This document shows positions 41,545 to 48,755 of a DNA stretch of 64,000 nt, in pieces (position 1 is the stretch's first letter; the number at the start of each line of letters is the position of its first letter). The stretch is from the NCBI RefSeq assembly GCF_001592305.1, contig NZ_BCWR01000019.1, positions 1 through 64,000 of the forward strand. The letters run 5' to 3'. The stretch is from Hydrogenophaga taeniospiralis CCUG 15921. Its GTDB lineage: Bacteria > Pseudomonadota > Gammaproteobacteria > Burkholderiales > Burkholderiaceae_C. Both the position numbers and the translations under genes were made by a program. The notes under the pieces were generated by a model, which worked only from the letters and a program-made list of their open reading frames with translations, had not been told where the DNA came from and made no database searches.

Positions 41545-42447
41545 ATGCCCCACTACAGCACCGTCCAGATCGAACAGGATGCGCAGTTTCCGCGCGTGGC
41601 CCGCCTGCTGCTGAACCGGCCCGAGCGCTTGAACGCCATCAACGAGCACATGCCCGCCGAGATCCGCGCCGCCGTCGAGTGGGCCAACACGAACGACGAG
41701 GTTCACGTGATCGTGGTGGAGGGGGCCGGCAAGGGCTTCTGTGGGGGCTACGACCTGGCCGACTTCGCCGAGCAGCACAAGGACCACCCCTGCCAGCAGG
41801 AAGGCCACCCCTGGGACCCGATGGTCGACTACGGGCAGATGAAGCATTACACCGACGACTTCATGAGCCTGTGGCGCAGCGCCAAGCCCACCATCGCCAA
41901 GGTGCATGGCGCGGCGGTGGCCGGTGGCAGCGACATCGCGCTGTGCTGCGACCTGCTGGTCATGGCGGAGGACGCGCGCATCGGCTACATGCCCACGCGT
42001 GTCTGGGGTTGCCCCACGACCGCCATGTGGACGTTCCGCCTGGGCCCCACGCGGGCCAAGCAGCTGATGTTCACCGGCGACGTGCTCGACGGCCGCACGG
42101 CGGCGGACTGGGGCCTGGCCAACACCGCCGTGCCCGCGGGGGAGCTGGAGTCGACCACCATGGCGTTGGCCAACCGCATCGCGGGTGTGCCGCGCAGCCA
42201 CCTGGCGATGCACAAGCTCGTCGTCAATCAGGTCATGCTGAACATGGGGCTGGAGCAGACGCAGATGCTCGCGACGCTGTTCGACGGCATCACCCGCCAC
42301 AACCCCGAGGGGCTGTGGTTCCGGCGGTATGCGCAAGAAGCGGGCTTCAAGGCCGCGGTGGCGTGGCGCGACAGCGGCCGCCCCATCCCGCAAGCCGACG
42401 AGGCGCGTGCCCTCATCGCGCAGATGGAATCCGGACCGCCGCGGTAG
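41545..42447 (+). CDS. Enoyl-CoA hydratase/isomerase (crotonase) family protein
   Basis: The 300-residue product has the two oxyanion-hole motifs: [15 protein letters not shown] and [30 protein letters not shown]. One hydratase-type Glu position is not clearly present (the loop reads [11 protein letters not shown]), so it may be an isomerase, hydrolase or a divergent hydratase. AAGGAA precedes ATG 41545. It is alone on its transcript and probably repressed by the divergent TetR protein. Confidence 0.88.
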   Translation: MPHYSTVQIEQDAQFPRVARLLLNRPERLNAINEHMPAEIRAAVEWANTNDEVHVIVVEGAGKGFCGGYDLADFAEQHKDHPCQQEGHPWDPMVDYGQMKHYTDDFMSLWRSAKPTIAKVHGAAVAGGSDIALCCDLLVMAEDARIGYMPTRVWGCPTTAMWTFRLGPTRAKQLMFTGDVLDGRTAADWGLANTAVPAGELESTTMALANRIAGVPRSHLAMHKLVVNQVMLNMGLEQTQMLATLFDGITRHNPEGLWFRRYAQEAGFKAAVAWRDSGRPIPQADEARALIAQMESGPPR

Positions 42448-42559
42448 CCACCCGTGCGCAGGGGGCGCGCGCCTGTGCTCGACCGGGTCTCCGTCCAGCG
42501 GTGCCACGGAGATTGGGGCACACGGTCGTTCGTGCAACGCGCTCGGGTAGGCTTCACGG

Positions 42560-43549
42560 ATGCAACAGTTCAGTTTCGAGTTTGACCCACCCCGCCCAGC
42601 GCAGCCGGCGGCCACCCCATCCACGGCTCCCGCGGCCGAGCCGAGCCTGGAGGCGATGGCGCAGCGGCTGGAGCAACACCCCGACTTTCGCGTCTTGCGC
42701 CGCCTCGTGCCCATCCTGGACTTCGGGCCCGCCGCGTCGCCCACCACCGCCCGCCAGCGCGTGCTGGTGCTCGACACCGAAACCACAGGGCTGTCGCACC
42801 CGACCGACCGGATCATCGAGCTGGCCATGCTGCTGGTGGAGGTGGACACGGCCAGTGGCTCGCCGGTGGGGCCGGTGGCCTGCTTCGAGGGCTTCGAAGA
42901 CCCCGGCATGCCCATTCCGTCGGTGGCCCGGGAGGTGACGGGCATCACCGACGAGATGGTCAAGGGCCACCGCCTGGACGACCCGCAGGTGGAGGCGATG
43001 GTGGCCCAGGCCGACCTGATCGTGGCGCACAACGCGGGCTTCGACCGCCCCTTCGTGGAAGCCCGTTTTCCCTGCTTTGCCGGGAAGGCCTGGGCGTGTT
43101 CGTTCATGGACATCGACTGGAAGGCCGCCGGCGCGGGCTCGTCCAAGCTGAGCGCCCTGGCCAACGACCAGGGCTGGTTCTACGACGCCCATCGGGCCCT
43201 GGTGGACTGTCACGCCTTGCTGCAGGTGTTGGCCAGGCCGGTGGGCCACAGCGCCACCACGGGCCTGAGCCAGCTGATCGCCGCCGCCTCCAAGCCCAGC
43301 TTCAAACTGCGTGCGACGGGTTCGCCCTTCGAGTCCAAAGACAAGCTCAAGGGCCGGGGCTACCGATGGGATGCCGACGCCAAGGTCTGGACCTGCACGC
43401 TGGCCAGCCAGGAACAGCTGGATGCCGAACTGGCCTGGCTCAAGGCCGAGGTCTATGGGCGGCGCGCCGCGCGCCTGGAGATCGAGGTGCTGGACAGTCT
43501 GGTGCGCTATTCGGCGAGGCGGGGAGAGGCCGCCGACCGGAGCCTGTAG
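42560..43549 (+). CDS. 3'-5' exonuclease, DnaQ/RNase T-like DEDD family
   Basis: The 329-residue product has Exo I (VLVLDTETTGL, the D and E), Exo II (LIVAHNAGFDRPF with Asp) and Exo III (HRALVDCHALL, H and D), so it is the DEDDh type. After about residue 240 comes a separate domain (FELRATGSPFESKDKLKGRGYRWDADAKVWTC-like region), reminiscent of a nucleic-acid-binding add-on. The biological substrate is unknown. Confidence 0.9.
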   Translation: MQQFSFEFDPPRPAQPAATPSTAPAAEPSLEAMAQRLEQHPDFRVLRRLVPILDFGPAASPTTARQRVLVLDTETTGLSHPTDRIIELAMLLVEVDTASGSPVGPVACFEGFEDPGMPIPSVAREVTGITDEMVKGHRLDDPQVEAMVAQADLIVAHNAGFDRPFVEARFPCFAGKAWACSFMDIDWKAAGAGSSKLSALANDQGWFYDAHRALVDCHALLQVLARPVGHSATTGLSQLIAAASKPSFKLRATGSPFESKDKLKGRGYRWDADAKVWTCTLASQEQLDAELAWLKAEVYGRRAARLEIEVLDSLVRYSARRGEAADRSL

Positions 43550-43621
43550 GGTCGCGCGGGGGGCAGCGGCGGGCCTCGCCCGCCGAGGCGCATCAAAGCC
43601 CTTGAAGAAGTGCGCGATAGC

Positions 43622-43650
43622 TTGATGTCGATCGGTATCGGCATTAAGAT
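43622..43650 (+). promoter_or_regulatory. Predicted sigma-70 promoter of nnrS
   Basis: TTGATG (43622-43627) and TAAGAT (43645-43650) with a 17-base spacer. The -10 element overlaps the NsrR-type box, as expected for repression. Confidence 0.65.
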
Positions 43651-43668
43651 TCATGCAAAATGAATCTT
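43646..43668. promoter_or_regulatory. NsrR-type nitric oxide-responsive operator
   Basis: Arms AAGATTCAT (43646-43654) and ATGAATCTT (43660-43668) are perfect inverted repeats around a 5-base centre. The 23-bp length and the AAGAT..ATCTT ends match the described NsrR site (AAGATGCATTT-type half-sites). Confidence 0.78.
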
Positions 43669-43715
43669 ATGAACGCCGAAACAGAAGCCCGACAGCGCTG
43701 AACCCTCGCCTCCCC

Positions 43716-44954
43716 ATGCCCACCCCGACGCTCACCCCCATCTTGTCCCTCACCCCGGCCGGCCCGCCCGCGGCCCCCGGCGCACCGGCGCCCGAAGGCT
43801 GGCCGCTGCTGCGCCTGGGGTTCCGGCCGTTTTACCTGGGGGCCGCGTTGTATGCCCTGCTGGCGGTACCGCTGTGGACGGCCCTGTTCCTGGGGCAGGT
43901 GACGCTGGCGCTGGCGGTGCCCCCCTTGCTGTGGCATGCGCACGAAATGTTGTTCGGGTTCGCGGTGGCCGTCATCGTTGGCTTCCTGCTGACCGCGGCC
44001 AAGGTCTGGACCGGTCTGGCCATGCCGCGCGGCGCCCTGCTGGGTGCCCTGGTGGTGGTCTGGCTCTCGGCCCGCCTCGCGGCCGTGCTCGCACCTTACC
44101 CGGTGTACGCCGTGCTCGACCTGGCCTTGCTGCCGCTGGTGGCGGCCGTGCTGATCGAGCGGCTGCTGCGTGCGCGCAACCGCCGCAACCTGCCGTTGGC
44201 GGCCCTGCTGGTGCTGCTCTCGCTGGCCAACCTGGCCTTTCACCTGAGCGTGTCCGGCGCCATCGCGTGGCCACCCCTGAAGGCCCTGTACGCGGGTCTG
44301 GCGCTGATCGTGATGATCGAGTGTGTGATCGCCGGGCGGGTGGTCCCCGCGTTCACCATGAGCGCCACGCCGGGGCTGAAGCTGGTCGCCCGGCCGTGGC
44401 TGGAGCGCGCCACCCTGTCGATGACGGCGCTGGCCCTGGCGCTCTGGCTCTTCCTGCCGGCGGGGCCCACCACCGGCCTCGTCAGCGGCGGGCTGTTCGC
44501 GCTGGCCGCGGCCTTGCACCTGCGCCGGCAGTGGCACTGGAAACCGGGGACGACCCGGGGCCGGCCCATCCTGTGGATCCTGCACGCCGGCTACGCTTGG
44601 ATACCGCTGGGCCTGGCGCTGCTGGCCCTGGCACAGGCCGGCTGGGTCGGCACCTCGGCGGGCGTGCACGCGCTGGCGGTCGGCGCCACCGGTGGCCTCA
44701 TCATCGGCATGATCACGCGCACGGCCCGCGGCCACACCGGGCGGCCGCTGCAGGCGTCGAAGGCGGAAGTGGCGGCCTATGCCCTGGTGATGGCGGCCGC
44801 CACGCTGCGCGTGCTGCTGCCGCTGGTGGCGCCGCAATGGCTGCCGCTGGCCCTGGTGGGCGCGGCGCTCGCGTGGTGTGCCGCGTTCGCCATCTATCTC
44901 TTCATCTTTGCGCCGTGGCTGGCCCAGACCCGCCACGACGGCAAGGACGGCTGA
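43716..44954 (+). CDS. nnrS: NnrS family haem-copper membrane protein
   Basis: NnrS is a haem- and copper-containing membrane protein that protects against nitric oxide stress. The 412-residue product has about 12 hydrophobic helices and NnrS landmarks: [47 protein letters not shown] with the conserved His, and [15 protein letters not shown]. The ATG at 43716 is chosen because the longer reading (43653) would start inside the NsrR box. The ferredoxin gene follows after 17 bases. Confidence 0.94.
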   Translation: MPTPTLTPILSLTPAGPPAAPGAPAPEGWPLLRLGFRPFYLGAALYALLAVPLWTALFLGQVTLALAVPPLLWHAHEMLFGFAVAVIVGFLLTAAKVWTGLAMPRGALLGALVVVWLSARLAAVLAPYPVYAVLDLALLPLVAAVLIERLLRARNRRNLPLAALLVLLSLANLAFHLSVSGAIAWPPLKALYAGLALIVMIECVIAGRVVPAFTMSATPGLKLVARPWLERATLSMTALALALWLFLPAGPTTGLVSGGLFALAAALHLRRQWHWKPGTTRGRPILWILHAGYAWIPLGLALLALAQAGWVGTSAGVHALAVGATGGLIIGMITRTARGHTGRPLQASKAEVAAYALVMAAATLRVLLPLVAPQWLPLALVGAALAWCAAFAIYLFIFAPWLAQTRHDGKDG

Positions 44955-44971
44955 TCCACAGGAGCCCCGTC

Positions 44972-45295
44972 ATGACCTTTGTCGTCACCGAAGCCTGCAT
45001 ACGCTGCAAGTACACCGACTGCGTGGACGTCTGCCCGGTCGATGCCTTTCGGGAAGGGCCGAACTTCCTCGCCATCGACCCCGATGAATGCATCGACTGC
45101 GCGGTGTGTGTGCCGGAATGCCCCGTGGCCGCCATCTATGCCGAGGGCGATGTGCCCGCGAACCAGCAGAGCTTCATCGCGCTGAACGCGGAACTCTCCC
45201 GCGAGTGGAAACCGATCACCCGCACCAAGCTGGCCCTGCCCGACGCCGACGAGTGGGCCAAAGTCGAGGCCAAGCTGGGCGAACTCAAACGCTGA
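44972..45295 (+). CDS. fdxA: Seven-iron ferredoxin (FdxA type)
   Basis: Low-potential electron carrier. The 107-residue product has the 3Fe-4S/4Fe-4S pattern [14 protein letters not shown] near the start and [12 protein letters not shown], and an about 50-residue C-terminal tail, as in Azotobacter-type FdI. CAGGAG precedes the ATG. It is probably co-transcribed with nnrS and thus NO-inducible. Confidence 0.95.
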   Translation: MTFVVTEACIRCKYTDCVDVCPVDAFREGPNFLAIDPDECIDCAVCVPECPVAAIYAEGDVPANQQSFIALNAELSREWKPITRTKLALPDADEWAKVEAKLGELKR

Positions 45296-45362
45296 GCCCG
45301 GGCGCGGCCGACCGGGCCGGCGCCGGTCAACGGTGGCACTTCGCCACCGCGTTCCCTTCCGC

Positions 45363-45397
45363 CGTTACGTGACGCGTCGCCTCGACCGGGTAACGCC
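45363..45397. promoter_or_regulatory. Upstream activator site pair for the GMP-like gene
   Basis: CGTTACGTGACG (45363-45374) and GGGTAACGCC (45388-45397) centre about 178 and 154 bases before the predicted sigma-54 start site (45547). The same pattern precedes two other sigma-54 promoters in this locus. Confidence 0.6.
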
Positions 45398-45458
45398 GTC
45401 GCCTCGGTGCGCGGCCGGGCCGCCCCGCCTGCGGGCAATGCAGAGAAAAGTCTTTTCA

Positions 45459-45471
45459 AATCAAGCCCTTG
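45459..45471 (+). promoter_or_regulatory. Possible IHF site
   Basis: AATCAAGCCCTTG fits the IHF consensus WATCAA-N4-TTR exactly. It lies between the activator sites and the sigma-54 promoter, where IHF usually bends DNA for such promoters. Confidence 0.5.
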
Positions 45472-45520
45472 ATGTGGCCCGGGCGGGGCCCTGAGCGGCC
45501 CGGCGCGCGGCCGTGGCCGC

Positions 45521-45537
45521 TGGCGCGAAACCTGCAC
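45521..45537 (+). promoter_or_regulatory. Predicted sigma-54 promoter of the GMP-like gene
   Basis: TGGCGCGAAACCTGCAC has GG (45522-45523) and GC (45534-45535) with the required 10-base spacer. The start site would be near 45547, 67 bases before the gene. The 318-base gap 45296-45613 otherwise holds only the activator and IHF-like sites. Confidence 0.6.
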
Positions 45538-45613
45538 CGGCCCATGGCAGAAGCGGCAAACCTGCCTGCGGCACCTGCCCAGGCGCGTTGCCTCGCCCAC
45601 CACCGGACGACCC

Positions 45614-46918
45614 ATGACCATCATCCCCGTCATCTTGTGCGCAGGGGCCGGCGCCCAGCTATGGCCCCTGAGCCGGAGCAACCGGCCCGCGCCGTTCGTG
45701 CCACTGATCGACGGCCGCAGCCTGCTGCAGCTGACCCTGCAGCGCCTGGCCTGGTGCGGTGCGTCGGTGATCTGCGTGGCGGACGAGGCGCAGCGCTTCC
45801 TCGTGCAGGACGCGCTGCGCCAGGAGCGCCTGCACGGGCCGATCGTGCTGGGGCCGGATGGCGCCATGCCCGCGGTGGCCATGGCGCTGGCGGCGCTGCA
45901 GGTGCGCACCCTTGAGGGGGGCGACCCCTTGCTGCTGTTTTCCCCGGCCAACCACCATGTGCCCGACTGCGTGGCGTTTCGCGAGGCGGTGCTGGAGGGC
46001 GTGGAGGCCGCGATGTCGGGTGCCATCGTCCACCTCCGTGCCCGGCCCGGGCTGCCCGGCCCCGTCTGGCACCGCGGCGTGGTGCTGGCCCGGGCCAGCA
46101 CCGTGCTGGCCGCGCTCTCGGCCCACGCGGAAGGCACCCTGCTCGCCTGCGCCAACGCCATGGTGGGGGTGGCGTGCGAAACCCCGGCGGGCGATGCGCG
46201 CATCCGGTTCGTGCGGCCCCAGCCGGTGGACCTGCGGTGTTGCCGCCAACAAGCGGGGGAGCGCGACTTCATGGCGCGGTACGCGCGGGTGGTGGAGCAA
46301 GCCTTCGCCGGGCCATGGACCCAGGTTGACGGCTGGAACGACGTGGCGGCGCTGCTGCCGGCCGACACCGCGGGCAACCACATCGCCGGCCCGGCATACA
46401 CCGTGCACGCCAGCCGCAACCTGATCCACGCCCACGGCCGCACGGTGGTCGCGCTCGGTACCCAGGAACTGCTGATCGTCGATACCCGGGACGCCTTGCT
46501 GGTGGCGCGCCGCGACCAGGTGCACGCGATGGACGAGGCGCTGGCCCAGCTGCGCCACCAGCAGGCCTCGCTGACCGCCCGGCCTTCACAGGTGGTGGAG
46601 CAATGGGGGCAACTCAGCAGCGTGGACCAGGGGGAGCGCTTCGGGATCCACCACCACCGGGTCAAGCCGGGCGGCTGCCTGGGCCTGCGGCTGCACCACC
46701 ACCGCTCGGAACACTGGATCGTGCTCCGGGGCACCGCGGAAATCACCCACGGCGAGCAGTGCCAGCTGTTGCACGAAAACCAGTCCACCCAGATCGCCGT
46801 GGGCCAGGCCTACCAGGTATGTAACCCCGGGAGCATCGAGCTGGAAATGATCGAGGTGCAGACCGGCAGCTTCATTGGAGACCAGGACGTGATCCACCTG
46901 GAAAGCGCCACGGGGTAG
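45614..46918 (+). CDS. Degenerate mannose-1-phosphate guanylyltransferase/cupin protein
   Basis: The 434-residue protein has the two-domain plan of bifunctional GMP-PMI enzymes. In the nucleotidyltransferase domain the usual GGSGTRLWPLSR...PKQF reads AGAGAQLWPLSR...PAPF, so the Arg (now Gln 15) and catalytic Lys (now Ala 26) are missing. The RNTAPA and DH motifs are also altered. The cupin domain keeps HHHRSEHWIVLRGTAEI, but the later metal-ligand His is replaced in VGQAYQVCNPG. It looks like a pseudoenzyme, perhaps regulatory. Its promoter is sigma-54 type. A functional but divergent enzyme cannot be excluded. Confidence 0.82.
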   Translation: MTIIPVILCAGAGAQLWPLSRSNRPAPFVPLIDGRSLLQLTLQRLAWCGASVICVADEAQRFLVQDALRQERLHGPIVLGPDGAMPAVAMALAALQVRTLEGGDPLLLFSPANHHVPDCVAFREAVLEGVEAAMSGAIVHLRARPGLPGPVWHRGVVLARASTVLAALSAHAEGTLLACANAMVGVACETPAGDARIRFVRPQPVDLRCCRQQAGERDFMARYARVVEQAFAGPWTQVDGWNDVAALLPADTAGNHIAGPAYTVHASRNLIHAHGRTVVALGTQELLIVDTRDALLVARRDQVHAMDEALAQLRHQQASLTARPSQVVEQWGQLSSVDQGERFGIHHHRVKPGGCLGLRLHHHRSEHWIVLRGTAEITHGEQCQLLHENQSTQIAVGQAYQVCNPGSIELEMIEVQTGSFIGDQDVIHLESATG

Positions 46919-46956
46919 GGCGTTGCGTTTCCTGTTCCCGGTGCCGTGGGCCGAGG

Positions 46957-46968
46957 CGTTACGTAACG
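46957..46968. promoter_or_regulatory. Upstream activator palindrome for the orphan pair
   Basis: CGTTACGTAACG, a perfect 12-bp palindrome centred about 158 bases before the predicted start site at 47121. Confidence 0.62.
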
Positions 46969-47093
46969 GCGGTGCCCCGGGGCCATTGAAAACCGTTCCC
47001 GGCCCGCTGCCTGCTGCTTTCAGATCGGGTTCCTGCGAAAGCAAGGCCTTGAATTCAAACGGAATTTTTCTATTTTGGGGTGATCGGCGATCG

Positions 47094-47110
47094 GTGGCAC
47101 CCAATTTGCT
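47094..47110 (+). promoter_or_regulatory. Predicted sigma-54 promoter of the orphan pair
   Basis: GTGGCACCCAATTTGCT matches the -24/-12 consensus closely (TGGCAC, TTGCT), with GG (47096-47097) and GC (47108-47109) 10 bases apart. Confidence 0.78.
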
Positions 47111-47179
47111 TTGTTGTCACAAATTGTGTGCTTTGTGCAAGTCCGTGGCCGCAAGCCGGCGTGAATGGAGAAATCCGAA

Positions 47180-47704
47180 ATGACCGAAAAGAACATGGTG
47201 ATGGGTTACGTGGTGATTTCCCGTGTATTGGCGCTGTTGACCGATCATCGCGCCCCTGAAGAAACCCGAACTGAGGGTCTTCCAAGCGAATTGCATTGCC
47301 TGGACGATACCCAATTGGTTGAACTTTTTGGTTCCGTCATGGCGCGTGGATTCATCGGCATTCTGGATGTGTTCAGAAAAGCACAAAGCCTGGCCCATGC
47401 GGGAAAATTTCCGGTGATGGGATTGGTGTTGGATACCTCATTGAGCGCCAATGCCATGGAGCAGATGGAAATCTCTGGGGTGCTCAAGACATTGCTGTCA
47501 AAGAAATATGCGGTGGTGTTGGTGGGGGCCGGCGGGGTGCGAGTCGATTTGCACGAATTGAGCGAATGTTGCACCAACTACGATTTCGTCCACATGTACA
47601 TGAGCGACATCTTTTCCAGTAGCAAACCCGCCGAGCGGCGCGGCAGCGAGGCGCGCAGCAGCTGGGTGGAGCAGGCCTGGAAACAGTCGGCCCAGCTCGC
47701 CTGA
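47180..47704 (+). CDS. Orphan protein, unknown function
   Basis: I do not recognise this 174-residue protein. It is soluble, with an alternating hydrophobic pattern in the middle (FPVMGLVLDTSL, KYAVVLVGAGGVRVDL) that suggests an alpha/beta fold. It has two adjacent Cys (SECC) and a charged end. ATG 47180 sits nine bases after GGAG; ATG 47165 lacks a ribosome site. Its first half is noticeably lower in GC than neighbours, perhaps a sign of transfer. It is followed after 18 bases by a second orphan. Confidence 0.6.
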   Translation: MTEKNMVMGYVVISRVLALLTDHRAPEETRTEGLPSELHCLDDTQLVELFGSVMARGFIGILDVFRKAQSLAHAGKFPVMGLVLDTSLSANAMEQMEISGVLKTLLSKKYAVVLVGAGGVRVDLHELSECCTNYDFVHMYMSDIFSSSKPAERRGSEARSSWVEQAWKQSAQLA

Positions 47705-47722
47705 GCGGGTCCGGTCTGACCC

Positions 47723-48400
47723 ATGCAGCCGGACCCGCCCGGGGCGATCATCTTTTCGGATGAGCTGAAAAAAGCCTACCCCTCCGAAGACGTCAAGGAC
47801 CTCATCCGCTCGGGCAGCCTGCGGAAACTGGCCCGGGGTGCCTTCACCACCGAGCGCCACAAACCACTGGACGTGGTCGTGCTGGAGAACTGGTGGCGGC
47901 TCGCGGAGCGCTGGTTTCCGGGCGGCCTGGTCGTGCGGCGGTCGGCCGTGCCCGGGATCATCGAACGCGAGAAAGTGGTGTACCTGACGTTTGGCCGGAT
48001 GAATGGCACCACCCTAATCCACGGATTCCGATTCACCGTTTCACCGGGGCGGCCACCGGTCAAAGGCATGAAAAACATGCTCAATGACCACCGGCTGGGC
48101 AAGCTGTTTGTGTCGTCGCGCGCGCGGGCCATGCTGGAAAACCTGGAATTCGATATTGACCACCCCGAAAGCATTCTCGGGTATGGCTGGGTGGAAGACG
48201 AATTGCGCAGGCTGTACCGCCATCAAGGGAATGCCGGGCTGGTGGCGTTGTGCATGGATGCAGGTGCATTGGCCAGCCATTTCGGCATGGAGAAATCCCG
48301 GGATGAATTGGCCCTCTGTGTGGAAAGGGTACTGGCCGCATCGGGGAATGGGCGTGCCTCGTTGCCCCGGCCGCCGGCCAGGCGTGGGACCGTTACGTAA
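47723..48400 (+). CDS. Orphan protein with AbiEi-like N-terminus
   Basis: The 225-residue product begins with a possible winged helix of the AbiEi-antitoxin type (LIRSGSLRKLARGAFTTE), then WFPGGLVVRRSAVPGIIEREKVVYLTFGR, a pattern seen in that superfamily and in some Fic-linked proteins. No toxin gene (AbiEii) follows, so a toxin-antitoxin role is unlikely as it stands. Its stop codon lies within the next activator palindrome (48391-48402). Probably co-transcribed with the preceding orphan from the sigma-54 promoter at 47094. Confidence 0.55.
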   Translation: MQPDPPGAIIFSDELKKAYPSEDVKDLIRSGSLRKLARGAFTTERHKPLDVVVLENWWRLAERWFPGGLVVRRSAVPGIIEREKVVYLTFGRMNGTTLIHGFRFTVSPGRPPVKGMKNMLNDHRLGKLFVSSRARAMLENLEFDIDHPESILGYGWVEDELRRLYRHQGNAGLVALCMDAGALASHFGMEKSRDELALCVERVLAASGNGRASLPRPPARRGTVT

Positions 48401-48427
48401 CGCGGAGCACACCGCTGGCGTAACGCC
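48391..48427. promoter_or_regulatory. Upstream activator site pair for the Asp-Ala repeat gene
   Basis: CGTTACGTAACG (48391-48402) and GGCGTAACGCC (48417-48427) centre about 190 and 164 bases before the predicted start site at 48586. The first includes the stop codon of the preceding gene. Confidence 0.62.
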
Positions 48428-48558
48428 GGCGGGGCCGGAACCCGGTGACCCGCAGGGTGAGGCTCAGGAGTGTGAAGTTTTTCCGGAAATGCCGTTGAAA
48501 TGCGGCATTTTTACCCATTTTTGGGGGTTGGCGGGGCGTTGTTGGGGCTTTGGAATGC

Positions 48559-48575
48559 CTGGCATGCAAGTTGCG
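48559..48575 (+). promoter_or_regulatory. Predicted sigma-54 promoter of the Asp-Ala repeat gene
   Basis: CTGGCATGCAAGTTGCG: GG (48561-48562) and GC (48573-48574), 10-base spacer, near-consensus. The 355-base gap 48401-48755 contains this promoter, the activator pair and an AT-rich stretch (48475-48530), but no gene. Confidence 0.78.
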
Positions 48576-48755
48576 ATTTGAAGGGCGTTGAGCGATTGTT
48601 TCATGGGTATCCATTCCATTGACCGGGTCCATATACCGGAAATTGAATGGCCCGTGCATGGCATGGGCATTGGGCATGAATCCGGCGGAATTGTGCCGTG
48701 TGATGGCCTTTGGCGGCAATCGATGGGTGGTGTACTTTTAACTGGAGAGGGTGTT

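Noticed and set aside
45905..45930. Possible fourth copy of the palindromic repeat (CTTGAGGGGGGCGAC)
   Set aside because: Only the first hairpin is partly matched and the CCGGCAAAGCCGG part is missing; it is probably coding chance in the GMP-like gene.
47001..47014. GG-N10-GC match upstream of the orphan pair
   Set aside because: Flanking bases fit the sigma-54 consensus poorly; the match at 47094-47110 is much better and sits at the right distance from the palindrome.
47204..47213. GGTTACGTGG as another activator site
   Set aside because: It lies inside the coding region of the orphan gene, matches only one arm well, and no sigma-54 promoter follows.
47723..48400. Toxin-antitoxin (AbiE) call
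   Set aside because: Only the N-terminal winged helix resembles AbiEi and there is no AbiEii toxin gene next to it.
48648..48663. Second sigma-54-like match (TGGCCCGTGCATGGCA) before the repeat-protein gene
   Set aside because: The -12 part is TGGCA rather than TTGCA, and the site at 48559 is closer to consensus and better spaced from the activator pair. It could still be a minor promoter.
48588..48755. N-terminal extension of the Asp-Ala repeat protein from TTG 48588
   Set aside because: The predicted sigma-54 start site is at about 48586, leaving no leader, and a strong ribosome site precedes ATG 48756.
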